From the NCBI GenBank assembly GCA_017501245.1, contig JAFVXI010000018.1:26526-90525 (forward strand): a stretch of 64,000 nt of DNA. The letters are read 5' to 3'. Each line of letters starts with the position of its first letter. The first letter of the stretch is position 1. The DNA is from Clostridia bacterium. Its GTDB lineage: Bacteria > Bacillota > Clostridia > Oscillospirales > CAG-272. A program made the translations under genes and the position numbers. Shown piece after piece: positions 15,945 to 24,563 of the stretch. The notes beneath the pieces are model-generated. The model was not told where the DNA came from. It did no database searches and saw only the letters and a list, made by a program, of their open reading frames with translations.

Positions 15945-16443
15945 CCATCACGTTGCGCAGCAACATATCACGAAGCCCCTCGTGGCCTCCATAACACGCT
16001 TGCATAGCAAGCATATCACGTTGCGCAGCAACATATCACGAAGCCCCTTGTGGCTTCCATATCACGCTTGCATAGCAAGCATATCACGTTGCATAGCAAC
16101 ATATCACGAAACCCCTCGTGGCCTCCATATCACGCTTGCATAGCAAGCATATCACGTTGCGCAGCAACATATCACGAATCCCCTTGTGGCTTCCATATCA
16201 CGCTTGCATAGCAAGCATATCACGTTGCATAGCAACATATCACGAAGCCCCTCGTGGCTTCCATATCACGCTTGCATAGCAAGCATATCACGTTGCGCAG
16301 CAACATATCACGAACCCCCTCGTGGCCTCCATATCACGCTTGCGTAGCAAGCATATCACGTTGCATAGCAACATATCACGAAGCCCCTTGTGGCTTCTAT
16401 ATCACGCTTGCATAGCAAGCATATCACGTTGCGCAGCAACATA
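15945..16443. repeat. 68-bp tandem array of triple hairpins with ATATCAC spacers
   Basis: The period is exactly 68 bp: GTTGC stems start at 15952, 16020, 16088, 16156, 16224, 16292, 16360 and 16428. Each unit is ATATCAC-GTTGC(GCA or ATA)GCAAC, ATATCAC-GAAGCC-loop-GGCTTC (variable), ATATCAC-GCTTGC(ATA)GCAAGC. That is seven complete units and one extra hairpin, 22 hairpins in all. The GCA and ATA loops alternate over copies 2-8. There are no variable spacers, so it is not CRISPR. The array ends about 70 bp before the sigma-factor start. Confidence 0.95.
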
Positions 16444-16513
16444 CATATCCCCTCTTCTCCAATCATACCTATATATAAGCGGCAAAGGTTAATGCCGCGG
16501 GAGGTGTTTTATT

Positions 16514-17215
16514 ATGAAGGGGCTGATGGGTCTATTTTTAAAGTTTATCGGGCTGATACTCGGCATCGAGGAGGTGGGGAGCTTTCCACCGCCGCTTTGC
16601 CGTGAGGAGGAGGATGAGCTTTTCCAAAAAATGAAGGAGGGAGATAAGCGTGCGAGGGAGAGGATCATCGAGCATAATCTCAGGCTCGTGCCGCACATCA
16701 TAAAAAAGTACTATTCATCCTACGAGTCGCCCGACGAGCTGCTGTCGGTCGGGAGCTTCGGGCTGATCAAGGCGGCCGACAGCTTTAAATCCGGGATGGG
16801 AACTAGGTTTGCGACCTATGCGGCGAGGTGCATACAAAACGAGATGCTGATGCTCTTCCGCTCGAGGAAGAAGCTGCGCTACGAGGTTTCGCTCGGGGAT
16901 GAGATCGACGTCGATAAGGACGGAAATCCGCTCACCTATATGGACATAATCGCCTCGGAGGAGGACTTTGCGCAGGACATAGAGATGAAGGGCTATATCG
17001 AGCGGCTGAGGGCGGCGATAGACGAGGTGCTTGACGAGAGAGAGCGTGAGATAATCCGCCTGCGCTACGGGCTCTGCGGCTATCATCCCTTGACACAAAG
17101 AGAGGTTGCGGCAAGGCTCGGCATCTCACGCTCTTACGTATCCAGGATAGAAAAAAAGGCGCTCCTCGTCTTAAAGCGACGCCTCGGAGACTGCGGAGGG
17201 CTGTTTGAGGATTAG
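16514..17215 (+). CDS. sigK: sporulation sigma factor, SigK/SigE type
   Basis: 233 aa, intact. A short hydrophobic N-terminus (LFLKFIGLILGIEE) leads to the SFPPPL motif typical of SigK/SigE, then region 2 (about 50-120: NLRLVPHIIKKY, ELLSVGSFGLIKA, RFATYAARCIQNEMLM) and region 4 (about 177-225: EREREIIRLRYGLCG...GISRSYVSRIEKKAL). SRSYVSRIEK and the N-terminus favour SigK, the late mother-cell factor, over SigE; no spoIIGA protease gene is adjacent, which also argues against SigE. The gene is not split by a skin element. The ATG follows GGGAGGTG; a GCGGCA/TGCCGC hairpin (16479-16498) precedes the ribosome site. Confidence 0.75.
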   Translation: MKGLMGLFLKFIGLILGIEEVGSFPPPLCREEEDELFQKMKEGDKRARERIIEHNLRLVPHIIKKYYSSYESPDELLSVGSFGLIKAADSFKSGMGTRFATYAARCIQNEMLMLFRSRKKLRYEVSLGDEIDVDKDGNPLTYMDIIASEEDFAQDIEMKGYIERLRAAIDEVLDEREREIIRLRYGLCGYHPLTQREVAARLGISRSYVSRIEKKALLVLKRRLGDCGGLFED

Positions 17216-17284
17216 AGTCTGTGGCCTTCGCCACGTCGACGCTATCCTTCTTGGAAGGCTACATAGGAGCTATCTTCAAGCAAA

Positions 17285-17337
17285 CAAAAAAAGAGTGAGC
17301 AGGGCTGAAAACAGCCGAATATTGCTCACTCTTATTT
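17285..17337. terminator. bidirectional terminator between sigK-like gene and nuclease
   Basis: AAGAGTGAGCA (17291-17301) pairs with TGCTCACTCTT (17323-17333), with an inner GGCTG-AAAA-CAGCC hairpin. An A run on the left and T-rich sequence on the right serve the two convergent genes. Confidence 0.85.
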
Positions 17338-17360
17338 ACATTTTATGCGTATTCTTGATT

Positions 17361-18722
17361 TTATGCAGCCAGATCTCTCTCGGGATGGCAGCTACCGCAG
17401 AAGGAATAGGACTTGCCCTTCGACTTAAAATACTCTATGACCTCCTCCAGTGTTACGGTGAAGGAGAGCTTGTTTTCCTCCTTCATCTGCGTTACGCTCG
17501 AGCAGGAATGGACGTGGATCTTGTTGCCGCTCTTGATATTTACGACGTAGGTGATATCGTCCTCCTCATCCGAGGTGTCGAAGTCGGGGTGGAGCTCGGT
17601 CCTGCCGGTTGCATAGTCTATGATGATGCCGGGGTTTACGTTATGGATAAAGACGTTAAAGCATATGCCGTCGCTCTCGGATGCGGTCAGAGAGCCGCCC
17701 TTGTCCTCAATTGAGTACGCCTCGATAGTCACCCCTCGGCAAACCAGCTCGTCGCCGACAAATACGGGGACTACACGGTAAAGCACGTGATTGCCCGTTT
17801 CCTTAATATAGTCGCGCACCATGGTTTCAAACGCCGTCATACCGAGCTGATTGAAGAATGGCGTGCCCGTGACGAGGTTGAGCTTGCCAGAGTCGCCCGC
17901 CAGCGACCAGGCGATAAGATGCGATCTGTTCCAGATATTGCCGCCCGTGACGACGTTGCCGCTATAAGCCGCCTGAACCCAGCCCGTTGGCTCGTAGGTG
18001 GGATTCTTTCTGTCTGTCGTCGGGAGAGTCTCTCTGCCGAGGTAGCCCACCGCAAGCCCTGCCCTGCCGAGGCTGTCAAGCTCGGAATAGTAGGCGTAAG
18101 CCTCAGCGACAATATCCTTGGCTGTGAAATTCGGCTTATTGCCGTTAAGAACCGTAAAGACGTCACCGACAAACTCGGGGATTTCATCAAGAGGCTTATA
18201 GCTCTCGATCGCCTCGGTAGTCTTATCCTCCTCGACCTCCGGCTGACCCGGGGTGGGATCGGGGTCAATGGGATCTTCGGTAGGCGTGTCGGTGCCCGAG
18301 CCCGTGCCGCCCTCGCCTGGCTGATCGGGAGTAGGGTCACTTCCCTCGCCGGGCTTCTCGGGCTCCTTGCCGTCGCCCTCCGTGGGCTTTTCGGGGTCGG
18401 TGGAATCGCCGGGCTTTTCGGGGTCATTATTGTCGCCGCCAATGTCGGGCTGCTCGGGTGTGGGCTTCTCACCGTCGTCGGGCTGGACCTTATCTCCTTC
18501 GCCTCCGTCGGGCTTAACCGTGTCGCCGTCGCCGTCATCGTCGCCGGGTGTCTCGTCGGGATATGCGTCGCCCTTATAGTCGTGATCACCGAAGATCACG
18601 TCAAATATCGAGCCGATATCTCCCGTAAGACCGCCAAGGTCACCGTTCGCACAGGATGCAAGCGAGAGCGTGAGCGATATTATCAGAAGTATCAGAAGAG
18701 GTAAGCGTAGCTTTTTCATCAT
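17361..18722 (-). CDS. secreted lipoprotein DNA/RNA non-specific endonuclease
   Basis: 453 aa. Lipoprotein signal peptide with lipobox LASC (about residues 21-24); a long Asp/Pro/Glu/Gly-rich linker (about 45-170); a nuclease domain (about 180-370) with NRSHLIAW near 264-271, corresponding to the His-containing catalytic motif of the EndA/NucA-like family; and a C-terminal module (about 395-450) with HVHSC...FCGSCHP, resembling the small Cys/His-rich tail of some secreted nucleases. It is expected outside the membrane, for nucleic acid scavenging. GAGG precedes two adjacent ATG codons. Confidence 0.8.
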   Translation of the reverse strand: MMKKLRLPLLILLIISLTLSLASCANGDLGGLTGDIGSIFDVIFGDHDYKGDAYPDETPGDDDGDGDTVKPDGGEGDKVQPDDGEKPTPEQPDIGGDNNDPEKPGDSTDPEKPTEGDGKEPEKPGEGSDPTPDQPGEGGTGSGTDTPTEDPIDPDPTPGQPEVEEDKTTEAIESYKPLDEIPEFVGDVFTVLNGNKPNFTAKDIVAEAYAYYSELDSLGRAGLAVGYLGRETLPTTDRKNPTYEPTGWVQAAYSGNVVTGGNIWNRSHLIAWSLAGDSGKLNLVTGTPFFNQLGMTAFETMVRDYIKETGNHVLYRVVPVFVGDELVCRGVTIEAYSIEDKGGSLTASESDGICFNVFIHNVNPGIIIDYATGRTELHPDFDTSDEEDDITYVVNIKSGNKIHVHSCSSVTQMKEENKLSFTVTLEEVIEYFKSKGKSYSFCGSCHPERDLAA

Positions 18723-18890
18723 TTTGACCTCGTTTTGTTTGTTTTAACATATTATAGCACATAAATATGAACAAAGCAAGACCTCGCATCCATCGGGATA
18801 ACTTTCATAATAGGCGAATAAATTCCCGCCCGAATGAAAAACTATATCTGAGGCGGCTTGCGCCTTAAGAAAAATGATAGGATGTTTAAT

Positions 18891-19115
18891 ATGGTTATGA
18901 CTGTTGTAAACAAGGTGGCGCTTGTCATAGCGATCATCGGTGCGCTCAACTGGGGCAGCATCGGCTTATTCGGCTTTGATCTTGTCGCCTGGATCAGCGG
19001 CGGAGCGGCGTCTATTATGGCGAGGATCATCTACACGCTCGTCGGGCTTGCGGGCATCTGGTGTATAGCGCTTCTTTTCGACAAGGACGAGAGCATGGTC
19101 GGCCACAAAGCTTGA
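18891..19115 (+). CDS. DUF378-family small membrane protein
   Basis: 74 aa if started at the ATG at 18891 (AGGATG six bases upstream); in-frame alternatives lie at 18882 and 18897. Pattern of DUF378: VNKVALVIAIIGALNWGSIGLFGFDLV followed by a second hydrophobic helix (IIYTLVGLAGIWCIALLF). Two transmembrane helices, no catalytic residues. Function unknown across the family. Followed by its own terminator. Confidence 0.8.
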   Translation: MVMTVVNKVALVIAIIGALNWGSIGLFGFDLVAWISGGAASIMARIIYTLVGLAGIWCIALLFDKDESMVGHKA

Positions 19116-19126
19116 CCTCCGCCCTC

Positions 19127-19161
19127 GGGGCTATCCGTGTGGTAGCCCTTTTTCTTTTTGG
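19127..19161 (+). terminator. terminator of the DUF378 gene
   Basis: GGGCTA (19128-19133) pairs with TAGCCC (19143-19148), followed by TTTTTCTTTTT. Confidence 0.85.
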
Positions 19162-19341
19162 GGGCTGTAATGCCTCAGCTCCTCGTCGGTCGGCGAGCTT
19201 TTCTGCTTTTTTAGTATACTGTACCGCATCGGGTCCTTCGGCATAAAATGGTTATAGGTATAGTTTTAAAAAACGGCTGATTAAAGAGCCGATAAACGGT
19301 AAAAATATGCATAGGAAGCACAACTTGAAAGGAATAAAAAA

Positions 19342-19683
19342 ATGAACATAAAGCGTGGCGACATCTACTACGCCGACCTCTCCCCCGTCGTGGGCAGCGA
19401 GCAGGGCGGCTTACGTCCCGTACTTATAATCCAGAATGACGTCGGCAACAAATACAGCCCCACGGTCATAGCGGCGGCGATAACCTCCAAGCTCGGCAAG
19501 GCGAAGCTGCCGACGCATATAGACATCCCGGGCATCGAGGTCGGGCTATGCAAGGACAGCGTCATACTGCTCGAGCAGGTGAGAACGATAGATAAGCAGA
19601 GGCTCAAGGAGAAGATGGGGCATCTTGACGAGGAGACGATGCGGGGGGTGAACACCGCCATATCAGTCTCCTTCGGATTATAG
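19342..19683 (+). CDS. mazF: MazF/PemK-family endoribonuclease toxin
   Basis: 113 aa, full length. Typical fold and motifs: [30 protein letters not shown], then [10 protein letters not shown], and [23 protein letters not shown]. MazF toxins cut single-stranded mRNA at short motifs. No MazE-like antitoxin is visible upstream; the preceding 180 bp is noncoding and the next gene upstream is DUF378. Either the antitoxin is elsewhere or this is a stand-alone EndoA homologue. AAAGGA precedes the ATG. Confidence 0.92.
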   Translation: MNIKRGDIYYADLSPVVGSEQGGLRPVLIIQNDVGNKYSPTVIAAAITSKLGKAKLPTHIDIPGIEVGLCKDSVILLEQVRTIDKQRLKEKMGHLDEETMRGVNTAISVSFGL

Positions 19684-20092
19684 GGAGGTTTGGGTGTAAC
19701 CGTAAATAAACGGATGTAACCATAAATACGCCTGATCCCCCTGTACGTTCCTTTTTCATATCGGTAAAAGCCAAAGGCTTTTATTTATTTACTATCGCCG
19801 CTCCCACCCCTCGACGTACACTTGTACGCCTCACGGGGTGCGATCAACGATTTCCCCTCCAAACCTCCCCCTGCTCCCTGCGGCTACCGAGCTCTGATCT
19901 ACCCCGACATAATGCGATGGGTTTGGGTGTAACCGTAAATAAACGGATGTAACCATTAATACGCCCGATCTCTCTGTCCGTTTCTTTTTTTGTATCGGTT
20001 AAAGCCTAAGGCTTTTATTAAGTAACCGTAAATAAACGGATGTAACCATTAATACGCCCGATCCTCTGTCCGTTTCTTTTTTCCCCCGCAGG
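19683..20092. repeat. three copies of a GTAACC-GTAAATAAACGG repeat
   Basis: The core GTAACCGTAAATAAACGG followed by ATGTAACCAT(T/A)AATACGCC starts at 19696, 19929 and 20022. Copies 1 and 2 extend into an AAAGCC/GGCTTT hairpin with following T-rich sequence. The first copy is also bracketed by GGGAGGTTTGG (19683-) and its complement CCAAACCTCCC (to about 19870). Noncoding spacer of about 500 bp between mazF and the S1-domain gene. Confidence 0.8.
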
Positions 20093-20182
20093 ATATTCTC
20101 GGGACCCAAATCATAAAACTCTCCGTTTGCGCATAGGCTTTAGCATAGATCAAAAAACTATGCAAAGGACGGTTTATCGAGG

Positions 20183-21115
20183 ATGAATAAATACAGACCC
20201 GAGGGGATGCTGCTCGCCACACGCTCAAACTATGAATACACGCGTGACAGAGCGGGGCTCGAGGCGGCTATGGTGCGTGGAGCTATCCTTGAGGGGGTTG
20301 CCACGATGTGCGACCACAGGCTCGACCTTGAGGTTGAGCTTGGTGGGGGAATTCTCGGCATTATACCGAGGGATGAGGTGCTTATGCCGAGGGATGGCGA
20401 GGAGGTTAAGGACATCGCAATTCTCACACGGGTCGGCAAGCCCGTTTCGTTTAAGGTGATGGGCTTTGACCTCTGCAGGGGGCGGCATGTCGCCATTCTG
20501 TCAAGGAGAGCGGCGCAAAAGGAATGCCTCGAAAACTATATAAGCACGCTCGCACCGGGCGACATAATTCCCACTAAGATAACGCACCTTGAGAGCTTCG
20601 GCGCCTTCGTCGACATCGGATGCGGCATAAGCTCGCTGCTCTCGATCGACACTATCTCGGTTTCAAGAATTGCGCACCCATCGGCGAGGCTTTCGGTCGG
20701 CGATATGATACACACCGTCGTCAAGATGATCGACGCACGGGGGCGCATCTACGTTTCGGAGCGGGAGCTGCTCGGCTCGTGGGAGGAAAACGCCGAGCTT
20801 TTCTCCGAGGGGCAGACCGTAAGGGGCATAATCCGAAGCGTGGAGAGCTACGGCGTTTTCGTTGAGCTGATGCCTAATCTCGCAGGCCTCGCCGAATACC
20901 GTGCGGATGCGAGGGTCGGAATGAGCGCCGCCGTCTACATAAAATCCATCATCCCCGAAAAGATGAAGATAAAGCTGATAATCATAGATATGCAAGAGGC
21001 GCCATGCGAGCCGACCAAGCTCGAATACTTCATCGACACCGAGCGTGTGCGCCACATCGACAGCTGGCTCTACTCGCCTAAGAGCTCGAGCAAGGTTATC
21101 GAAAGCGTGTTCTGA
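20183..21115 (+). CDS. S1-domain RNA-binding protein, ribosomal protein S1-like
   Basis: 310 aa with three S1-type OB folds: about 33-108 (divergent), 124-193 (GDIIPTKITHLESFGAFVDIGCGISSLL, canonical) and 212-272 (GQTVRGIIRSVESYGVFVELMPNLAGL). Clostridia often carry such short S1 proteins in place of the six-domain form. It would bind mRNA on the ribosome or act as a translation/RNA-stability factor. The start is uncertain: GAGG abuts the ATG, with AAAGGA 13 bases upstream. Confidence 0.8.
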   Translation: MNKYRPEGMLLATRSNYEYTRDRAGLEAAMVRGAILEGVATMCDHRLDLEVELGGGILGIIPRDEVLMPRDGEEVKDIAILTRVGKPVSFKVMGFDLCRGRHVAILSRRAAQKECLENYISTLAPGDIIPTKITHLESFGAFVDIGCGISSLLSIDTISVSRIAHPSARLSVGDMIHTVVKMIDARGRIYVSERELLGSWEENAELFSEGQTVRGIIRSVESYGVFVELMPNLAGLAEYRADARVGMSAAVYIKSIIPEKMKIKLIIIDMQEAPCEPTKLEYFIDTERVRHIDSWLYSPKSSSKVIESVF

Positions 21116-21124
21116 TACCTGTCA

Positions 21125-21385
21125 GGGGGGGCGTGAGCGATCACGCAGCTATGGTTGACTCCGGCGTGAGAGATCACACAGTCACATCCGTCTACGCCCC
21201 CCAAAAAAGCTCGTCTATGCTCGCTTCGGGGATCCTTGGGACGGGAGCTGTCAAGAGAGCTGACTGAGGGATCGTTTTTAAATCTACCACTTTTACAAGC
21301 CCTCCGCCACGGCAAGACGCGAACCCCCAAAGCTCGTAACCTCGCTTCGGGGAACCCCGTCGCCGTGCCACCTCCCACAGCACAA
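21125..21385. repeat. composite palindromic interspersed repeat
   Basis: Two pieces. 21125-21202 is closed by GGGGGGCGT/ACGCCCCCC arms and holds two GTGA-n4-TCAC mini-palindromes. 21205-21385, read on the minus strand, has the layout of an interspersed element common in gut Clostridia: CCTCCC...GGGAGG, then a CACGGC/GCCGTG stem, then GGAGGG...GATCCCTC. Inside its stem loop sits a second palindrome (GGTTCCCCGAAGC ... CTTTGGGGG, about 21312-21357) that also occurs tandemly at 38321-38408. No gene. Confidence 0.65.
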
Positions 21386-21475
21386 GGGAGGCTTGGTTTT
21401 ATACCCCGTTTGGCGCACGTTTTTTCACTCCTTAATGGCGGTGCTTTCGCATAAGAGAGAATTTCGGCGTGAGTA

Positions 21476-21504
21476 TTGTTTTTCGCCGTGAGAGATGCTA
21501 TAAT
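21476..21504 (+). promoter_or_regulatory. promoter of ung
   Basis: -35 TTGTTT (21476-21481), 17-bp spacer, -10 TATAAT (21499-21504). The start would fall near 21511, about 26 nt before the ATG. Confidence 0.6.
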
Positions 21505-21536
21505 AGAGCTAACGAAAATGCACTCATGGAGGCTCT

Positions 21537-22208
21537 ATGGTCAGACTTGGAAACGACTGGGATGAGATCGTCGGCGAGGAATTCCAAAAGGATTATTATC
21601 TTTCGCTGCGTGAGTTTTTAAAGAAGGAATACTTCGGCGGCGTGGTTTATCCTCCTATGGAGGATATTTTCAACGCTTTGAAATACACGCCCTACGCCGA
21701 GGCGAGGGTGGTCATCCTCGGTCAGGACCCCTATCACGGCGAGGGGCAGGCTCACGGGCTATGCTTCTCGGTCAGGGCGGGAGTGCCTAAGCCGCCGTCG
21801 TTAAAGAATATTTTCAAGGAGCTTGCCGACGAATACGGCATGCCCGAGCCGCCTACGGGCGAGCTTGTCGGCTGGGCTAGGCAGGGCGTTTTGCTCCTCA
21901 ATACGACGCTGACCGTGCGTGCAGGCTCGCCGATGAGCCACAAGGGCAGAGGCTGGGAGGAGCTGACCGACAGCATCATCAGACGGATGAACGATAAGGA
22001 GCGCCCCGTCGTTTTCCTGCTCTGGGGAGGACACGCCAGGTCGAAAAAGGCGCTGATAACCAACCCTCGCCATCTCGTTTTGGAGTGCGCGCACCCGAGC
22101 CCGCTGTCGGCTTACGCAGGCTTTTTCGGCTGCGGCCATTTCAAGCGTGCAAACGACTTTCTCCGCTCGCACGGCGAAGCCGAGATAGACTGGACGAGGA
22201 CGGTGTGA
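21537..22208 (+). CDS. ung: uracil-DNA glycosylase, family 1
   Basis: 223 aa. Removes uracil from DNA as the first step of base excision repair. Water-activating motif GQDPYH (62-67, Asp64), the GVLLLNTTLTV segment and the minor-groove loop HPSPLSA with His186 are all present. GGAGG lies four bases before the ATG. It is a single gene with its own promoter and two hairpins downstream. Confidence 0.98.
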   Translation: MVRLGNDWDEIVGEEFQKDYYLSLREFLKKEYFGGVVYPPMEDIFNALKYTPYAEARVVILGQDPYHGEGQAHGLCFSVRAGVPKPPSLKNIFKELADEYGMPEPPTGELVGWARQGVLLLNTTLTVRAGSPMSHKGRGWEELTDSIIRRMNDKERPVVFLLWGGHARSKKALITNPRHLVLECAHPSPLSAYAGFFGCGHFKRANDFLRSHGEAEIDWTRTV

Positions 22209-22211
22209 ATA

Positions 22212-22309
22212 AAGAAAAGGACGAAGAATGTCGATTTCTTCGCCCTTTTTTGCTTTGATATGATATAGTTTTTATGAATTTTTTAGCCCTGAGGGGGCTT
22301 TTTTGTTTT
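22212..22309 (+). terminator. two successive terminators after ung
   Basis: The first is a CGAAGAA/TTCTTCG stem (about 22219-22243) followed by six T. The second is AGCCC-n5-GGGCT (22285-22299) followed by TTTTTGTTTT. Confidence 0.8.
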
Positions 22310-22354
22310 ATAGAACATCGGCTTTATGGGATAGCCCGAGGTGGGAATTGAGGC

Positions 22355-23248
22355 TCAGGCAAAAACGCCAGAAAGGCGAAGCACGAAATAGAGGATGACG
22401 AGTGCGCCGAGCGCAATTCGGTAGATGCCGAAGGCGGCGAAGCTGTGCCGCTTGACGAAGCTCATCAGGAAGCGGATGACGAGGACGGACACGAGGAAGC
22501 CGACGAGCATTCCGACGAGGAGATAGACGAGATAGGGCAAAAGCGAGCCCTCGGGGATATACTTGGTCGGATCATCCGCCGTGAGATACTCATAGCCGAA
22601 CTTGAGGACCTTAAGTCCGGATGCGCCGAGCATAACGGGTATAGCCATAAAGAAGGAGAACTCGGATGCCGCCGTTCTCGACACACCGGTGAGCATTCCG
22701 CCGAGGATAGTCGAGCCAGATCGAGAGGTGCCGGGGATGAGGGCAAGCATCTGATAGGCGCCGATGACGAGGCAATCACGGAAGGAGAGGTCGTAGACGC
22801 TGTCGATGCGGGGCTCCTTATCCTTATTGTGGCGCTCGATGATGATAAAGAGGACGCCGTAGACGATGAGGGCGACGGCGACGATAACGAATGCGTAATC
22901 CCAGGATAAGAGCAAGCCGTCGATCAGATCGTCAAGCAAAACGCCGAGCACGGCGCAGGGCAGGACACCGACGATGACCTTGAGCCAAAGTAAACCGATG
23001 GCAGAGTTTTCTTCCTTTGTTTTTTTCCTTCCGGGAACCAGCTTATCCCAGAAGAGGATCGGAACGGCGACGATGGCGCCGAGCTGGATGACGACGAGGA
23101 AAAGCTCCTTAAACTCCTTCGTAAAATCAAGCGAGATAAACTCGTCAAGCAGGATCATATGACCCGTCGAGGAGATGGGCAACCACTCGGTTATTCCCTC
23201 TATAATACCAAACAAGACCGACTTGAGAAGCTCAAATATATCGATCAT
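22355..23248 (-). CDS. uppP: undecaprenyl-diphosphatase UppP (BacA)
   Basis: 297-aa polytopic membrane protein. Contains the two family motifs, GIIEGITEWLPISSTGH near the N-terminus and IPGTSRSG near residue 175, and about eight hydrophobic helices. Dephosphorylates undecaprenyl diphosphate so the lipid carrier for peptidoglycan precursors can be reused; raised dosage gives bacitracin tolerance. GGAGG precedes the ATG. The U32 gene lies just upstream on the same strand (40-bp gap), a likely two-gene transcript. Confidence 0.97.
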   Translation of the reverse strand: MIDIFELLKSVLFGIIEGITEWLPISSTGHMILLDEFISLDFTKEFKELFLVVIQLGAIVAVPILFWDKLVPGRKKTKEENSAIGLLWLKVIVGVLPCAVLGVLLDDLIDGLLLSWDYAFVIVAVALIVYGVLFIIIERHNKDKEPRIDSVYDLSFRDCLVIGAYQMLALIPGTSRSGSTILGGMLTGVSRTAASEFSFFMAIPVMLGASGLKVLKFGYEYLTADDPTKYIPEGSLLPYLVYLLVGMLVGFLVSVLVIRFLMSFVKRHSFAAFGIYRIALGALVILYFVLRLSGVFA

Positions 23249-23288
23249 AAAGCCTCCGAAATGTTAATTATTATTTGCAAATTCGAGG

Positions 23289-24518
23289 TTATAGCGCCCT
23301 GATGATATCTCCGGGCTTCATCCTACACTCGGTGTGCATATAGAAGATCATATAAGGATGCCTTGATGCGTCGATGGGCTCGAGGCTCTCGTCAAGGAGG
23401 GCGTCGTAGGCTATCTCGGCTCCGCACTCGCCGGGGGTGAGTCGCTCTACCCTGTCGCCGAGGGTCATCTTGTTTCGCTGCTCTAGCTTAGCGAGACCTC
23501 TGCCCTCGTCGTAGGAGAGGCAGACGGCGAGATACGCCTTATCCTTGATGTAGCCGTTGTTGGGTGCGAGGTTTGCATCCGTGTGAGAATCCGAGAAGTA
23601 GTAGCCCGTGGCATACTCCCTATGGCTGACGGAGAGAAGCTCGCGGAGCCAATCGGGGTTATAGGCATAGGAGCCCGAGAAATAGCTGTCGAGTGCCATA
23701 CGGTAGGTGTTTGTGACGACGGCGGTGTAGTAGGCAGACTTCATTCTGCCCTCTATTTTAAAGGAGGAAATGCCAGCCTCGACGAGCTCGGGGATATGCT
23801 CTATCGTGCAGGTGTCACGGCTCGCCATAATAAAGGTCTCGCCGTTTATCTCCTCGATGGGCATGCTTCTGTCGGGGCGCTTTTCCTCGGTGATCTCATA
23901 GCCTCTTATGGTATAGTTCCATCTGCAGGGCTGAGCGCACATACCCATATTTGCATCCCTGCCGACGATATGCCCCGAAAGCAGGCATCTGCCGCTATAA
24001 GAGATGCACATCGAGCCGTGGATAAAGCACTCAAGCTCGATCTCGGGGGGGACATTCTGCCTGATCTCCCTGATCTCGTCGAGCGTCAACTCCCTCGCTA
24101 ACACGACACGGGTGGCACCTAAGGCACACCAGGAGCGCACGGCGAGAGAGCTGACGGCGTTTGCCTGCGTCGAGATATGGATATCGACGTCGGGCAGTAG
24201 CTCGTGGACGAGAGAAAGCACGCCGATGTCGGCGACGATGAGCGCATCGAGCTTTATCGGGCGGAGCTGCTCTATATATTCTTTGAGGAGGGGAAGGTCC
24301 TTTTCCCTCGGCATGGTGTTGAGCGTGAGGTAGACCTTGACGCCTCGCTCGTGGGCGTATTCGACAGCCTCTATAAGCTCGGGGATGTCAAAGTTATCTG
24401 CTGCGGCACGCATACCGAAAAGCTTGCCAGCGAGGTAGACGGCGTCGGCTCCGTATAGGATAGCCGCCTTCATTTTTTCCATATTTCCTGCGGGGGAAAG
24501 TAGCTCGGGTCTTTTCAT
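23289..24518 (-). CDS. trhP2: peptidase U32-family protein, tRNA hydroxylation type
   Basis: 409 aa. Carries the U32 signature ECFIHGSMCISYSGRCLLS (163-181). Cys171, Cys178, Cys194 and Cys198 match the cysteines proposed to bind an Fe-S cluster in this family. Despite the name, well-studied members (TrhP in E. coli, TrhP1/P2 = YrrN/YrrO in Bacillus) hydroxylate U34 of tRNA using prephenate-derived chemistry. The full two-domain length without extra C-terminal regions is closest to YrrO/TrhP2; the P1/P2 choice is inference. No partner yrrN-like gene is next to it. Confidence 0.75.
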   Translation of the reverse strand: MKRPELLSPAGNMEKMKAAILYGADAVYLAGKLFGMRAAADNFDIPELIEAVEYAHERGVKVYLTLNTMPREKDLPLLKEYIEQLRPIKLDALIVADIGVLSLVHELLPDVDIHISTQANAVSSLAVRSWCALGATRVVLARELTLDEIREIRQNVPPEIELECFIHGSMCISYSGRCLLSGHIVGRDANMGMCAQPCRWNYTIRGYEITEEKRPDRSMPIEEINGETFIMASRDTCTIEHIPELVEAGISSFKIEGRMKSAYYTAVVTNTYRMALDSYFSGSYAYNPDWLRELLSVSHREYATGYYFSDSHTDANLAPNNGYIKDKAYLAVCLSYDEGRGLAKLEQRNKMTLGDRVERLTPGECGAEIAYDALLDESLEPIDASRHPYMIFYMHTECRMKPGDIIRAL

Positions 24519-24563
24519 TATCTTATTTACTGATCCTTCGTTTTATTCTTATGTCGGGTCGAA

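Noticed and set aside
15945-16443. CRISPR array
   Set aside because: Period is exactly 68 bp and all parts repeat; there are no unique spacers of constant length and no cas genes in the window.
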